Shown here: positions 1-8,800 of the stretch, piece by piece | Position numbering within the stretch: position 1 is the stretch's first letter | How the letters are laid out: each line of letters begins with the position of its first letter | Assembly: GCA_016719895.1 (NCBI GenBank) | Contig: JADJYG010000017.1 | Location: 62,001-126,000 of the forward strand | Length of the DNA: 64,000 nt | Direction of reading: 5' to 3' | Source: Saprospirales bacterium | GTDB taxonomy: Bacteria > Bacteroidota > Bacteroidia > Chitinophagales > Saprospiraceae | Program-made: the position numbers and the translations under genes | The notes under the pieces: generated by a model | Told to the model about the DNA's origin: nothing | Databases searched by the model: none | The model's input: only the letters and a program-made list of their open reading frames with translations

Positions 1-254
1 TCAAAAATAAACCCATTGGCATCGGGGTGCGCTTCCACCTTGTTGCGCAGCATTCCGATCGTGATTTCATCGGGCACGAGTTCGCCTCTGGCGATAAAGG
101 ATTTGGCCTGGATGCCCAGCGGCGTGTTGTTTCCCATCTCGTAGCGAAACAGGTCGCCGGTACTGATATGGACCAGATTATATTGGTCAACCAGTCGCTC
201 GGCCTGGGTGCCTTTCCCAGAACCAGGCGGGCCAAATAGGATCAAATTTATCAT
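1..254 (-). CDS. adk: Adenylate kinase, C-terminal part cut off by the window edge
   Basis: Reverse-strand reading from the ATG at 252-254 gives a protein starting MINLILFGPPGSGKGTQAER. The P-loop GPPGSGKGT (about residues 8-16) and the NMP-site segment HISTGDLFRYEM are diagnostic of adenylate kinase, which converts ATP + AMP to 2 ADP in the cytoplasm. About 84 codons are visible; the LID and the rest of the roughly 190-220 aa enzyme lie outside the window to the left. A TAnnTTTG box 27 bases upstream supports its own promoter. The gene follows pfkB on the same strand with a 44-base gap. Confidence 0.95.
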   Translation of the reverse strand, partial: MINLILFGPPGSGKGTQAERLVDQYNLVHISTGDLFRYEMGNNTPLGIQAKSFIARGELVPDEITIGMLRNKVEAHPDANGFIF

Positions 255-280
255 AAGAAGTGGGTAAAAACTAAGGCCGG

Positions 281-288
281 CAAAAATA
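281..288 (-). promoter_or_regulatory. Candidate Bacteroidota -7 box for adk
   Basis: The minus strand reads TATTTTTG, matching TAnnTTTG, 27 bases before the adk ATG. I see no clear -33 TTG at the usual spacing, so this is a motif match only. Confidence 0.4.
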
Positions 289-298
289 GACAATTAAA

Positions 299-1249
299 TT
301 AAAAGTCGGTGATCCGGTAGCGTTCGCCATAGGATTTAATCCAATCGTACAAGCGCCAGACATCTTCCGGATGAAAGAGTTCGGTACCGGGGTTCAGGGT
401 GGCTGCGGTGCCGCAGGCTACGCCGATTTGCGCCATTTCCCGGAATGGTTTTCCTTCAGCCAACGCCCAAACCATGCCGGCCACCATGCTGTCGCCGGCG
501 CCCACCGTGCTTTGTTTTTTGACTGCCGGCGCCGGTATGTGCTCAAAACCTTCGCGGGTGACCAGCAGTGCGCCTTGCGGGCCCAGGGAAACCACCACGA
601 TTTCGCACTTTCCCTGATGGATAATTTCCAGCGCTGCGTCATCGACCTGATTCATTTCCAGGGCCTCTACGCCAACCAGCGCGCTGAGTTCAGCCAGATT
701 GGGTTTCAACAGGTAAAGCCCTTCATCGGCGGCCGCTTGCAGGGCGGCGCCGGAGGTGTCCAGGATAAACCGGGCGTCGATCGATTTGGCAAAAGCCGCC
801 ACCTGTTCGTAGTATGTGCCGGGCAAGCCGGGGGGGAGGCTACCGCTGGCGACCAATATTTCCGGCTGGAGGTGGCGCACCAGTTCCAGGCAATCGTTGG
901 CTCCGGCTTCGGTCAGCGGCTGCCCGGGCATGGTAAACCGGTACTGCAGGTTGGTGGAGGTTTCCAAAACGGAAAAATTCTCCCGGGTCTCGCCGGCCAG
1001 GTCGAGGCTTTCAGATGCGATTCCGGCGCCGGTGAGCAATTCGATCAGGCGCCGGCCGTTCGGGCCGCCGGCCGGAAATACGGCCGTGCTGGCGCCGCCG
1101 AGTTTGCGAATGCCTTTGGAAACGTTGATGCCGCCGCCGCCGGCATCGAGTCGGACGGCGGCGCAGCGCAGCTTTTGTTCCGGCGTCAGCCGCTCCACGG
1201 CCGTGCTTTTATCCAGTGCCGGGTTGAGGGTGAGGGTGACAATTTTCAC
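299..1249 (-). CDS. pfkB: PfkB-family sugar-phosphate kinase (6-phosphofructokinase II / 1-phosphofructokinase type)
   Basis: A 316-aa ribokinase-fold kinase. The N-terminal glycine-rich motif DAGGGGINVSKGIRKLGG (about residues 35-52) and the C-terminal anion-hole motif STVGAGDSMVAG with the catalytic Asp (about residues 247-258) are the two PfkB signatures. The wording around both, including FPAGGPNG, SGSLPPG and VVSLGPQGAL, is closer to E. coli PfkB (phosphofructokinase 2) than to FruK as I remember them, so ATP-dependent phosphorylation of fructose 6-phosphate is the best guess; fructose 1-phosphate or tagatose 6-phosphate remain possible. The start is a GTG at 1247-1249; no in-frame ATG fits better. 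Divergent from the SDR gene at 1337. Confidence 0.88.
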   Translation of the reverse strand: MKIVTLTLNPALDKSTAVERLTPEQKLRCAAVRLDAGGGGINVSKGIRKLGGASTAVFPAGGPNGRRLIELLTGAGIASESLDLAGETRENFSVLETSTNLQYRFTMPGQPLTEAGANDCLELVRHLQPEILVASGSLPPGLPGTYYEQVAAFAKSIDARFILDTSGAALQAAADEGLYLLKPNLAELSALVGVEALEMNQVDDAALEIIHQGKCEIVVVSLGPQGALLVTREGFEHIPAPAVKKQSTVGAGDSMVAGMVWALAEGKPFREMAQIGVACGTAATLNPGTELFHPEDVWRLYDWIKSYGERYRITDF

Positions 1250-1258
1250 AGTATGCCG

Positions 1259-1266
1259 TAATTTTG
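1259..1266 (+). promoter_or_regulatory. Candidate Bacteroidota -7 box for the SDR gene
   Basis: TAATTTTG matches TAnnTTTG and lies 70 bases before the SDR start at 1337 in the divergent pfkB/SDR gap. No convincing -33 element was found. Confidence 0.35.
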
Positions 1267-1336
1267 CTGTTCAAGGCAGCAATGATACATAAACCCGACG
1301 AAAAGAATCTTAAAGACGCCACTTCAGCTTCCGCTT

Positions 1337-2140
1337 ATGTCCGATTTCTTTTTTCAAAAACGCGTCTGGATCACCGGAGCCTCTTCCGGCATCGGCGAAG
1401 CCCTGGCGTATGCTTTTGCCGCCCAGGGGGCGCACCTTGTTTTATCCGCCCGGAACGGGCAAGAACTGCAGCGGGTAGCGGCAACTGCAGCGGAAAAAGG
1501 CCGGGGCAATATCCTGATCCAGCCGCTCGACCTGGCCCGGCATGATTCGATCCCGGGCATAGTGGCCGATGTGCTGCGGCAGGTCGGCAAGGTGGATATT
1601 TTGATCCATTGCGGCGGTATTTCGCAACGCAGCCGGGCCCTCGATACGCCTCTGGCGGTCGAAAAACGCCTCATGGACGTCAATTATTTCGGCGCCATCG
1701 CCCTGACCAAGGCGGTATTGCCCAGTATGCTTACCCACCAGCTGGGGCATATCGTCACGATCACCAGCGTGACCGGAAAATTCGGTTCCCCCCTGCGTTC
1801 AGCTTATGCCGCCAGCAAACACGCCCTGCATGGCTATTTCGACAGCCTGCGCGCCGAACTTGGCAACACCCCGGTCCAGGTCACCCTCATCTGCCCGGGA
1901 TTCGTTCGGACCAATATCAGTAAAAACGCCCTCACCGCCTCCGGACACGCCCAAGGCACCATGGATGACGCTACCGCCCGGGGCATGGCGCCTGAAGAGG
2001 CTGCCAGGCAAATCCTTCGTGCCATCCGGGATGGCCGGGAAGAAATATGGATCGGAGGAAAAGAAGTGTTAGGCGTTTACCTCAAACGGTTTTTCCCGGC
2101 CTGGTTTTCAAAGATTATCCGGCGGGCTAAAGTGACCTGA
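1337..2140 (+). CDS. Short-chain dehydrogenase/reductase (SDR)
   Basis: A 267-aa classical SDR with a Rossmann fold. It has the cofactor motif TGASSGIG (about residues 13-20), followed by SARN, which suggests NADP preference. The catalytic Ser lies in ITSVTGKFG and the Tyr/Lys pair in YAASKHAL (about residues 156-163). It resembles the DHRS7-like subgroup found widely in Bacteroidota. The substrate cannot be read from the sequence. The usual NNAG motif is replaced by HCGG, which is tolerated in some SDRs. It converges on the DoxX-like gene with a 15-base gap. Confidence 0.88.
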   Translation: MSDFFFQKRVWITGASSGIGEALAYAFAAQGAHLVLSARNGQELQRVAATAAEKGRGNILIQPLDLARHDSIPGIVADVLRQVGKVDILIHCGGISQRSRALDTPLAVEKRLMDVNYFGAIALTKAVLPSMLTHQLGHIVTITSVTGKFGSPLRSAYAASKHALHGYFDSLRAELGNTPVQVTLICPGFVRTNISKNALTASGHAQGTMDDATARGMAPEEAARQILRAIRDGREEIWIGGKEVLGVYLKRFFPAWFSKIIRRAKVT

Positions 2141-2155
2141 TTCCTGCTGCCCGCT

Positions 2156-2566
2156 TCAAACCCTGGTGGTGGCCAGCAGCCGCTTGATGCTATACCGGCC
2201 ACTCCCCTTCCCTACCAACATCAGCAGGCCGCCGATGATGGCAATGTCCTTCATAAAAAGGATACTTTGCAGGCGCACTTCCGAGGCCGGATAGGTCCAA
2301 AAGTCGTGTACAATAAACGTCACCGGCCCCCAATACATCAGGAGCAGGATGGCGCCCAGGGTGGACCGGTACCCCAGCAGCACCATGATGCCGCCGGTGA
2401 TCAGTAAAAAAATAGCGCAATACAACAACATGTCCTGGTTCCAGGTAAGCCCGTACTGCGTCATGGTGTTTTTGGTCTTTTCAAAAAAAAGGGTGGAATC
2501 GACTGCTTCAAAAATAAATATAGCAGAAAGGAATATCCGGCCAATTAAGTCGGTTAAATCGCGCAT
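2156..2566 (-). CDS. DoxX-like small integral membrane protein
   Basis: A 136-aa protein with four hydrophobic segments, beginning MRDLTDLIGRIFLSAIFIFE. The opening (GRIFLSAIFIFEAVD) and the KDIAIIGGLLMLVGKGSGRYSIKRL ending are typical of the DoxX family, inner-membrane proteins of uncertain biochemical role, often tied to redox or quinone-linked processes. The start at 2566 is chosen because an upstream in-frame ATG (2635) would add a polar, charged extension unlike the family. The C-terminus has a short basic tail. Two unrelated genes flank it, so context gives no function. Confidence 0.75.
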   Translation of the reverse strand: MRDLTDLIGRIFLSAIFIFEAVDSTLFFEKTKNTMTQYGLTWNQDMLLYCAIFLLITGGIMVLLGYRSTLGAILLLMYWGPVTFIVHDFWTYPASEVRLQSILFMKDIAIIGGLLMLVGKGSGRYSIKRLLATTRV

Positions 2567-2668
2567 AGTTAAAGGCAGGAAATGTGTTCGGCTTTGTTGC
2601 CGGGCATTTCGACGGTACGAAGGTAGGGATTCCATTCCACTTGCGATTGACTACCGGCATTCACCCAT

Positions 2669-2701
2669 AAAAAAAGCCCCCCTCCACCTATGGAGAGAGG
2701 C
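2669..2701 (-). terminator. Intrinsic terminator downstream of the first giant T9SS gene
   Basis: On the minus strand an 11-bp stem (GCCTCTCTCCA / TGGAGGGGGGC, two G-T wobbles) closes a 4-base loop TAGG and is followed by seven T. It lies about 150 bases after the stop codon. An identical copy lies at 11553-11585. Confidence 0.85.
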
Positions 2702-2798
2702 CATCCCAAAAACCGATTTTAAAGTATGTAATAAAATCGATTCCCGGTCTAAGTCTTATCCCGGCAGGCTCGTTTGCCGGGTATCCAGGTTTAGGTTG

Positions 2799-2839
2799 GA
2801 GGGTTTGAAGGTTCCTTTACCAGAAACCTTCCAACCCTC
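2799..2839 (-). other. 3'-UTR hairpin of the first giant gene
   Basis: A 15-bp stem with one mismatch (2799-2813 against 2825-2839) lies just after the stop codon, between the gene and its terminator. It is repeated at 11685-11725. A second short hairpin, CCCGGCA / TGCCGGG, follows at about 2760-2781. Possible roles are mRNA 3'-end protection or processing. Confidence 0.6.
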
Positions 2840-2854
2840 AAACCCCCTTTATCC

Positions 2855-5800
2855 TTATTTCGTCTGAATCATCTTCTTCGTCGCGCTGTTCGAAGCCGTC
2901 TCCAACTTGTAGTACAGCACGCCCGTCGTGCTCAGCATCGCGCGATCGATCGTAACGGCGTTGTAGCCTTTACCAAAGTCGCCCGTTTGCGTGAAGATCA
3001 TCCGGCCCGACTCATCGAACACCGTCAGCGTTGCCTCGGCTGCCTCCGGCAGGTAGAAGCCAATCTGCGTCTTGTTGATGAACGGGTTCGGCGTGTTCTG
3101 GTACAACTCGAAGCCCAGGCCCGTGATCGTCGATCCGTTCTGACCGTTGAAGCGGAAGCCCACTTGCAGGCGCTCGGCGCCGGCGTTGTACGCTTCGGCA
3201 CGCGTGATACGGCTCGATACGCCCAGCATCTGGCTCAACTGACCCGTTGCTTTGGCACGGAACGTCAGGCTGAATTCGCCCACCGTGTTGCCGTCCCAGC
3301 TCGTCGTCAGCGCCCCTTCCGTCGGGAATACGCCGAAGTTGTCCGTCGTCATGTTCGCGCCAGGTACTACTTCCACCATTTCCAGGTTGTTGTAGTTCAT
3401 CGTGAACTGGTAGCCCTGTACTTTTTCCGATGCACGGAAGTTCACCGTGAATACCTCGCCGGCTTTCACCGCGCGCTCTTCCACGTCGAACAGCAGCGTG
3501 CCCGCCGTACGGTCATCCGCGTTCACCAGGCTGCTCGTCACGGCATTGCCGTTGACGTCGCCCACTTTCACCGATACGAAGTCTTCGTCGTTCATGCTCG
3601 ATTGCATGGCAGCGATTTGTTTCGTTTCCGGGAACAGCGTCTGGAACGGATTGTTCGCGTTCGGGAACTGGTAGGCTTTGTCCACAAAGCGCCACGACGT
3701 GTTGTTCGGCAACTCCGTGTAGATACCCAGGATCAACTTGCGCAACTCTACGATGTCGAACGTCGTGATCGAACGGCTGTTGTTGGCGTCCGCTGCGATC
3801 ATCCGGTACGGCGTGTTCAGCGGCTCCAGGCCCAGGATATGCTTGTTGATCAGCACCAGGTCAAACGTCGATACGCCGTTGAGCGGATCGTTGTCTTTGC
3901 CCGGCGTCAGCGTGAAGTCGCCCAACAGCGGGATACCCGCAAGGTTGTACGCGCCCTGGGCATCCGTGATGTCGAACATGCTTCCGCCCGGCAGCGCCGG
4001 ATGGCTACCCGTCAACGTCACGTTGGCGTCTTCCAGGCCGTTGCTCGTTTCCGTTTTCAGCGCTCCGGCTACCGAACCGAAGTTCTGGCTGCAGTTGCCC
4101 ATATTGTCTTGTACGATGACGTAGGTCTCGCAGTAGTCGGCGTTGTCCGCAAGGTCAATCGACCACAGTTCCACCAACTGCGTGCCCAACTCGTCGCACG
4201 TGAACGTCACGCTCGTCTGCGGCGTGCCATCCGGGTTGTACGGGAAGCCAGTGCCCGTACCCGATTTACGGATACCGATCACCAGTTTGTTGCTCGGCGT
4301 GCAGTTGTCTTCCGTGTACTGCAGGAAGTCAGATGCCCACAGCGTGATCATCTTCGTCGGCATGATGTTGACGCTCAGGCCGTTGATGCACACCACCGTC
4401 GGCTTCTTGCAATCTTTCACCACAAACGTGTATTCGCAGATCGTCTCGTTGCCGCAACCGTCGGAAATGAACCACTTGATCTTGTGCGTGCCGTAGGGCA
4501 ACTCCGGTACTACAAACGTGTTCTGCGACGACTGGGTGTTCCAGCGCACGCAGGCCGTCTTGTTCGCGCCCGAGGTCGTCGTCTGGATCGCAAAACCGTA
4601 TTTCTGGTTCGGCAATACCGGACGCCCGTCGAAGGCCCGGATCGTGCCGCCCGTGTAGTTCGGGTTGCTGCCGTTGTCATACGGTACCGCATTCCAGCCA
4701 AGGCCGGCGATACCCGTGTTTACGCTGTTGATCACCGTTTCCATCGTGCCGTCGCCGTCCAGGTCCAGGAACATCAGGTAGCGGATCTCCAGGTTGGCGC
4801 CCGAGCACAAGTCGGTAGCCGTGATGCACAGGTCGGTCGGCGCCTCGCACAGGTCGTGGCTGCCCGTTACGTTATCCCACCAGTACATCTGGTTCCACAG
4901 CAGCGGATCGTTGGGCGTCAGGTCGCATACCTCAACCGGGCTGGCCGGGCATTGTACCACCGGATCCTGCGTGTCGATCACCTTGATGATCTGCTTGTAT
5001 TTGTAGCAATTCGCGTTGGCGTCCCAGAACGTGCAGTAGTTCGTCGACTGCGGATCCGTCGGGTTGATTTTCACCACCGTCGGGTTCCACGGAGCCGGCG
5101 TGCCGCAGGCCGACACGGTCGGGCCGGGCAGGTTCGTCGGGTGGTTCGTGATCGCGTTCGGGTTCGGGTTCGGCACGTTGATGCAACCCAGGTTCGGGTT
5201 GTACGTGCACCAGTTGATGATCGTCCACGTCCGCTCGATTTTGTAGCAAGCGTCGGGTACCACCGTGAACACCTCGTCTTCATACGATACGCCCAAGAGT
5301 TCGCAGTCTTCGCCGAAGAAGATCGGCTCGCCGTAGTTGCCCGTGCCATCGCATACCGATACGATCTGGTCGTTCGGAAACTTGATGTAGTAGTCCTGTT
5401 CGTAGTTCACGATGATGCGCTGCGTGCACTGGCTCGACTGGCCGTAGCAGTCGAAGGCCCGGAATGTGCGCGTGATCGTGCCTTTGTTGCACAGCGTGTC
5501 GAACGAACCGTAGTTCACCGAGTGCGTCAGACCGCACTGGCCCTGGTACACTTTCGACGTATCCAGGCAGCAGTTGTCGTACACCGACGCTTTGCCGTAG
5601 GCCCACAGGCTCGGGTCAAAGTTCTCGCACGATACCACTACGTTGGCCGGCGACTGGCATACCGGTTTGATCTTGTCTTGTACTTCCACCTGGATCATGC
5701 ACTCGTTTTTCACCAGTGCGCCGTCCGGGCCAACCACCGGGTCGCCGTTGGCGTCCAGCTGGTATACGGAGAGGATCACCGTTTGCGTGGTGCCCACTTC

Positions 5801-8800
5801 GCAGCAGTAGAATTTGATCGAGTCGGCGCCTTCGTACACCCAGGTCGGGTCATACTGCTGGAACGTGCCGATACCGCGCTCGTATTCCGTCGGGAAGGCC
5901 GGGAACGGGCTGGAACAATCCGGGTAGCCGCGCAGCGGGTTCAGGTTGTTGATGCAGTCGCTGTACGGAGCCATCCGGCGGATCGTGAATTTCAGATCGC
6001 CGCAGTTGTCGTAAGAGCCGTCGTCGAAAGTCGTGGCTTTCACCCAGGTCACACCGGCAAAGTTGCAGGCGTCGCTCGGCAGGTAGCAATCGTACGGATC
6101 GTCCACGCCGATACCTACCACCGTGTACTCGTCGCAGGCAGCCACCGGAGCGGTGTAGTCGCGAACGATGATACGGAAGGAGCAGGTGCTCGTGTTGCCG
6201 CAGTCGTCTTCAGCCGTGTACAATACGGTGTGCGTGCCCAGGGGCAGGCAAGGCGTGTCGCCCATAACGCCCAGGGTGTCGGGGTCCCACTTGTTGTTGC
6301 CGGGGAAGTCGGTCAGCGAGCCGGTGTACTGGTACATACCGGTTTGCTGTTGGGTCACCGGGTCGAAAGTCGTCACCATCGCGCTGAAGCTGGCAATGCG
6401 CGAGCAACCGTCTTCGATGATCACGTCGGGCAGGTCGGCCGTGGCGCAGCAGGTGAACGGATCGGTGCTCACCGTGATTTGTGCCGGGCAGTTCATGCTC
6501 GGGTCCTGCCCGTCAAGCACTTTAATGATCTGGTTGTGGAACTGGATGCCTGAAGTGCACCAGTCGATAATTTTCCATTCGCGCAGGATTTTGTAGGTAC
6601 CGTCGCAAACGTCCACCACGTTATCCACATAGGTCCAGCTGATCGAGCAGCCGTCGGGCTGGCCGAATACATACGGATAGCCCTGACCGGTAACAAAATC
6701 ATTCGGGTCCGGAGTCAACGTGTTCGGTATCGAAAGCCCGTCCAGGTAGTCCGGCGTTGGGTAAGCGGAACTGCAGGGCAGCGCCGGCTCGTCGATGTCG
6801 TCGTAGTTTGGCGGAACGATCACGTCGGCAAGCGTCGGGCGGACGAGGCTGATCACCTGGATGCAGGTGGCGGAGTTGCCGCTGGCATCGGTGGCCGTCC
6901 ATTTGCGGTTGACGATCCGGGTCAGGCCGGAAGCGCAGTTTTGGTCGGCGTAGGTGTCAATGTAACACAGGGTGACATCCGAGCAGGGTTCGAGCACCGG
7001 ATCGCCAGCGCCAATCGTGGCGTTGTAGCAGCCGCCGCCGATGGGGAAGGCTGTTTCGTTCAATACCAGGCCGTTGGGCAGGCAGGGCGATGCCTGGTTC
7101 ACCGGAGCGAACTGCACCTGTACGTTCGGCGTGCGCGGCGTAAGGCCCGAAGCGGTAAAGAGCGTACCCGTGGCTTCGCCCGGCGTCAGAGTCAGCGGGG
7201 CCATGGTGATCGGCGCCGCGCTGGAGTTGCCTGCGCTGTTGTACACGAGCGAAGCGTTTACGCCAAACAGGTAGATACCCTTTTGCTGGCCGACCGCCAG
7301 CACAAACGGATTCGACAGCGATACCTGCGAGAACTCCGAGTTCGGGCCGGCTACCGTCACCGATGCCACGCCCGAAGAGGTCCAGGCGCCGGCATTGGTC
7401 TGGTTGCCCAGGTAGGTGTTTGCCGCAGTCGTATAGTAGGTGTTCACCGCTTGCGGCGAATTAACAACGCCAAAAGTGGAGGTTCCGAAACGCACTTTAT
7501 AACCCGTGATGATCAGGTCTTCTATACCGTCGTTGCGCAGGTTGAAGAGGAAACCGCCCGGCAGATTGTTGCCGGCAACCGAGATGGCGCCGCCGCCGTG
7601 CGGGAAAATCGTGGCGGGGAATTGTACGAAGGTAGCCAGCGGCGGGCCGTCGCCCTGGCAGGGCTCGAGGCTGCTGTGGCAGTACAGTTGGTACGGCTGG
7701 CAGTCGAGTACCGGCGGCAGTTTGTCTTCCACTTTGATAGTACCCCAGCACTTGTTGCCGGTAGCCGGGTCGGTTACGCGCACGCCGTAGGTTTTGCCTA
7801 CGTCGTCCGGGCCGAGCACGGCGGGATCCCAGGGACCGTTGCCGTACGGCGCGATTTTGTCGAGTTCAACGACATATTCGTCGTAGCAGCCGTAGGGGCC
7901 GCCTTCCAACACCTGGTCGGCGCCGATGGTAGCGGTGCAACTTGCATCCAGGGAAATCTGAACCAGGTCATTGCAAGTCAGCGCGGTGACCGCCGGTGCG
8001 TATTCTTTCACCGTCACGTCGAAGCAGCAGGTGGCGGTATTGCCGGCCACGTCGGTGGTGATAAAGCAGTTGGTAGTCGTACCGACGGGGAAAACGCCGC
8101 CGCTGGCGATGCCACCGGGCAGCAACACCGGCGTCAGATCGCCGGCAATGCCGTACTGAACGACCACGTTCGGCGTACGCGGCGTGAAGCTGGTCGTCAG
8201 GCTGAACAGGTTTTGTCCGGCGCGGCCGGGGGTCAGCGTCAGACCGCCGATCGTGATCGGATTGGCGTTGGAGTTAGCAGCGCTGTTGTAAATAACCGAA
8301 GCAGTTACGCCATGAATGTAAATACCCTTTTGCTGGCCGGGCTGCAGGGTAAAGGGTTGCGGCAGCGTCACCTGCGAGAATTCGGAGTTGGCGCCCGCTA
8401 CCACGACGCTGATGCCGGTACCGGAGCTTGTCCAATTCGCCGCATTCGTCTCATTGCCAACATAAGTGGTAGCAGACGTAGTATAATAGGTATTCACCGG
8501 TTGTGGCGAAGGCACTACGCCAAAGGTGGAAGTACCAAAGCGGATTTTATACCCGTTGATCGTGATCGGGTTAGCCTGGTCATTGCGCAGGTTAAACCAG
8601 AAACCGCCCGGGAGCGTATTGCCGGCAACCGAGATGGCGCCGCCACCGTGCGGGAAAATATTGGCCGGGAACTGGATTTCCGGCGCCTGGATAAAGAACG
8701 GGCAGTTGTCCGTAGCCGTCACGTTGTAGGAATAGATCGTCTCGCATTCTCCTGGCCCCAGGTTCAGCGTTACGTTTTGCGGGCAGGTGATGACCGGATC

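Larger units (their letters stand above)
2662..6369. repeat. Copy A of a 3.7-kb near-identical duplicated block
   Basis: From the terminator region through the last ~1170 codons of the upstream giant gene, this block aligns with 11546-15255 at a constant offset of 8886 bases inside the genes (8884 before a 2-base indel in the 3' untranslated region). Only scattered substitutions are seen, for example TSWDG versus TSQDG and PYNPDG versus PWNPDG. Beyond about 6370 the two copies diverge sharply. Confidence 0.95.

Noticed and set aside
2987..6553. 1188-aa ORF on the plus strand opposite the first giant gene
   Set aside because: An Arg/Val/His-rich antisense shadow with no domain; the same shadow appears opposite the second copy (11873-17401, 1842 aa).
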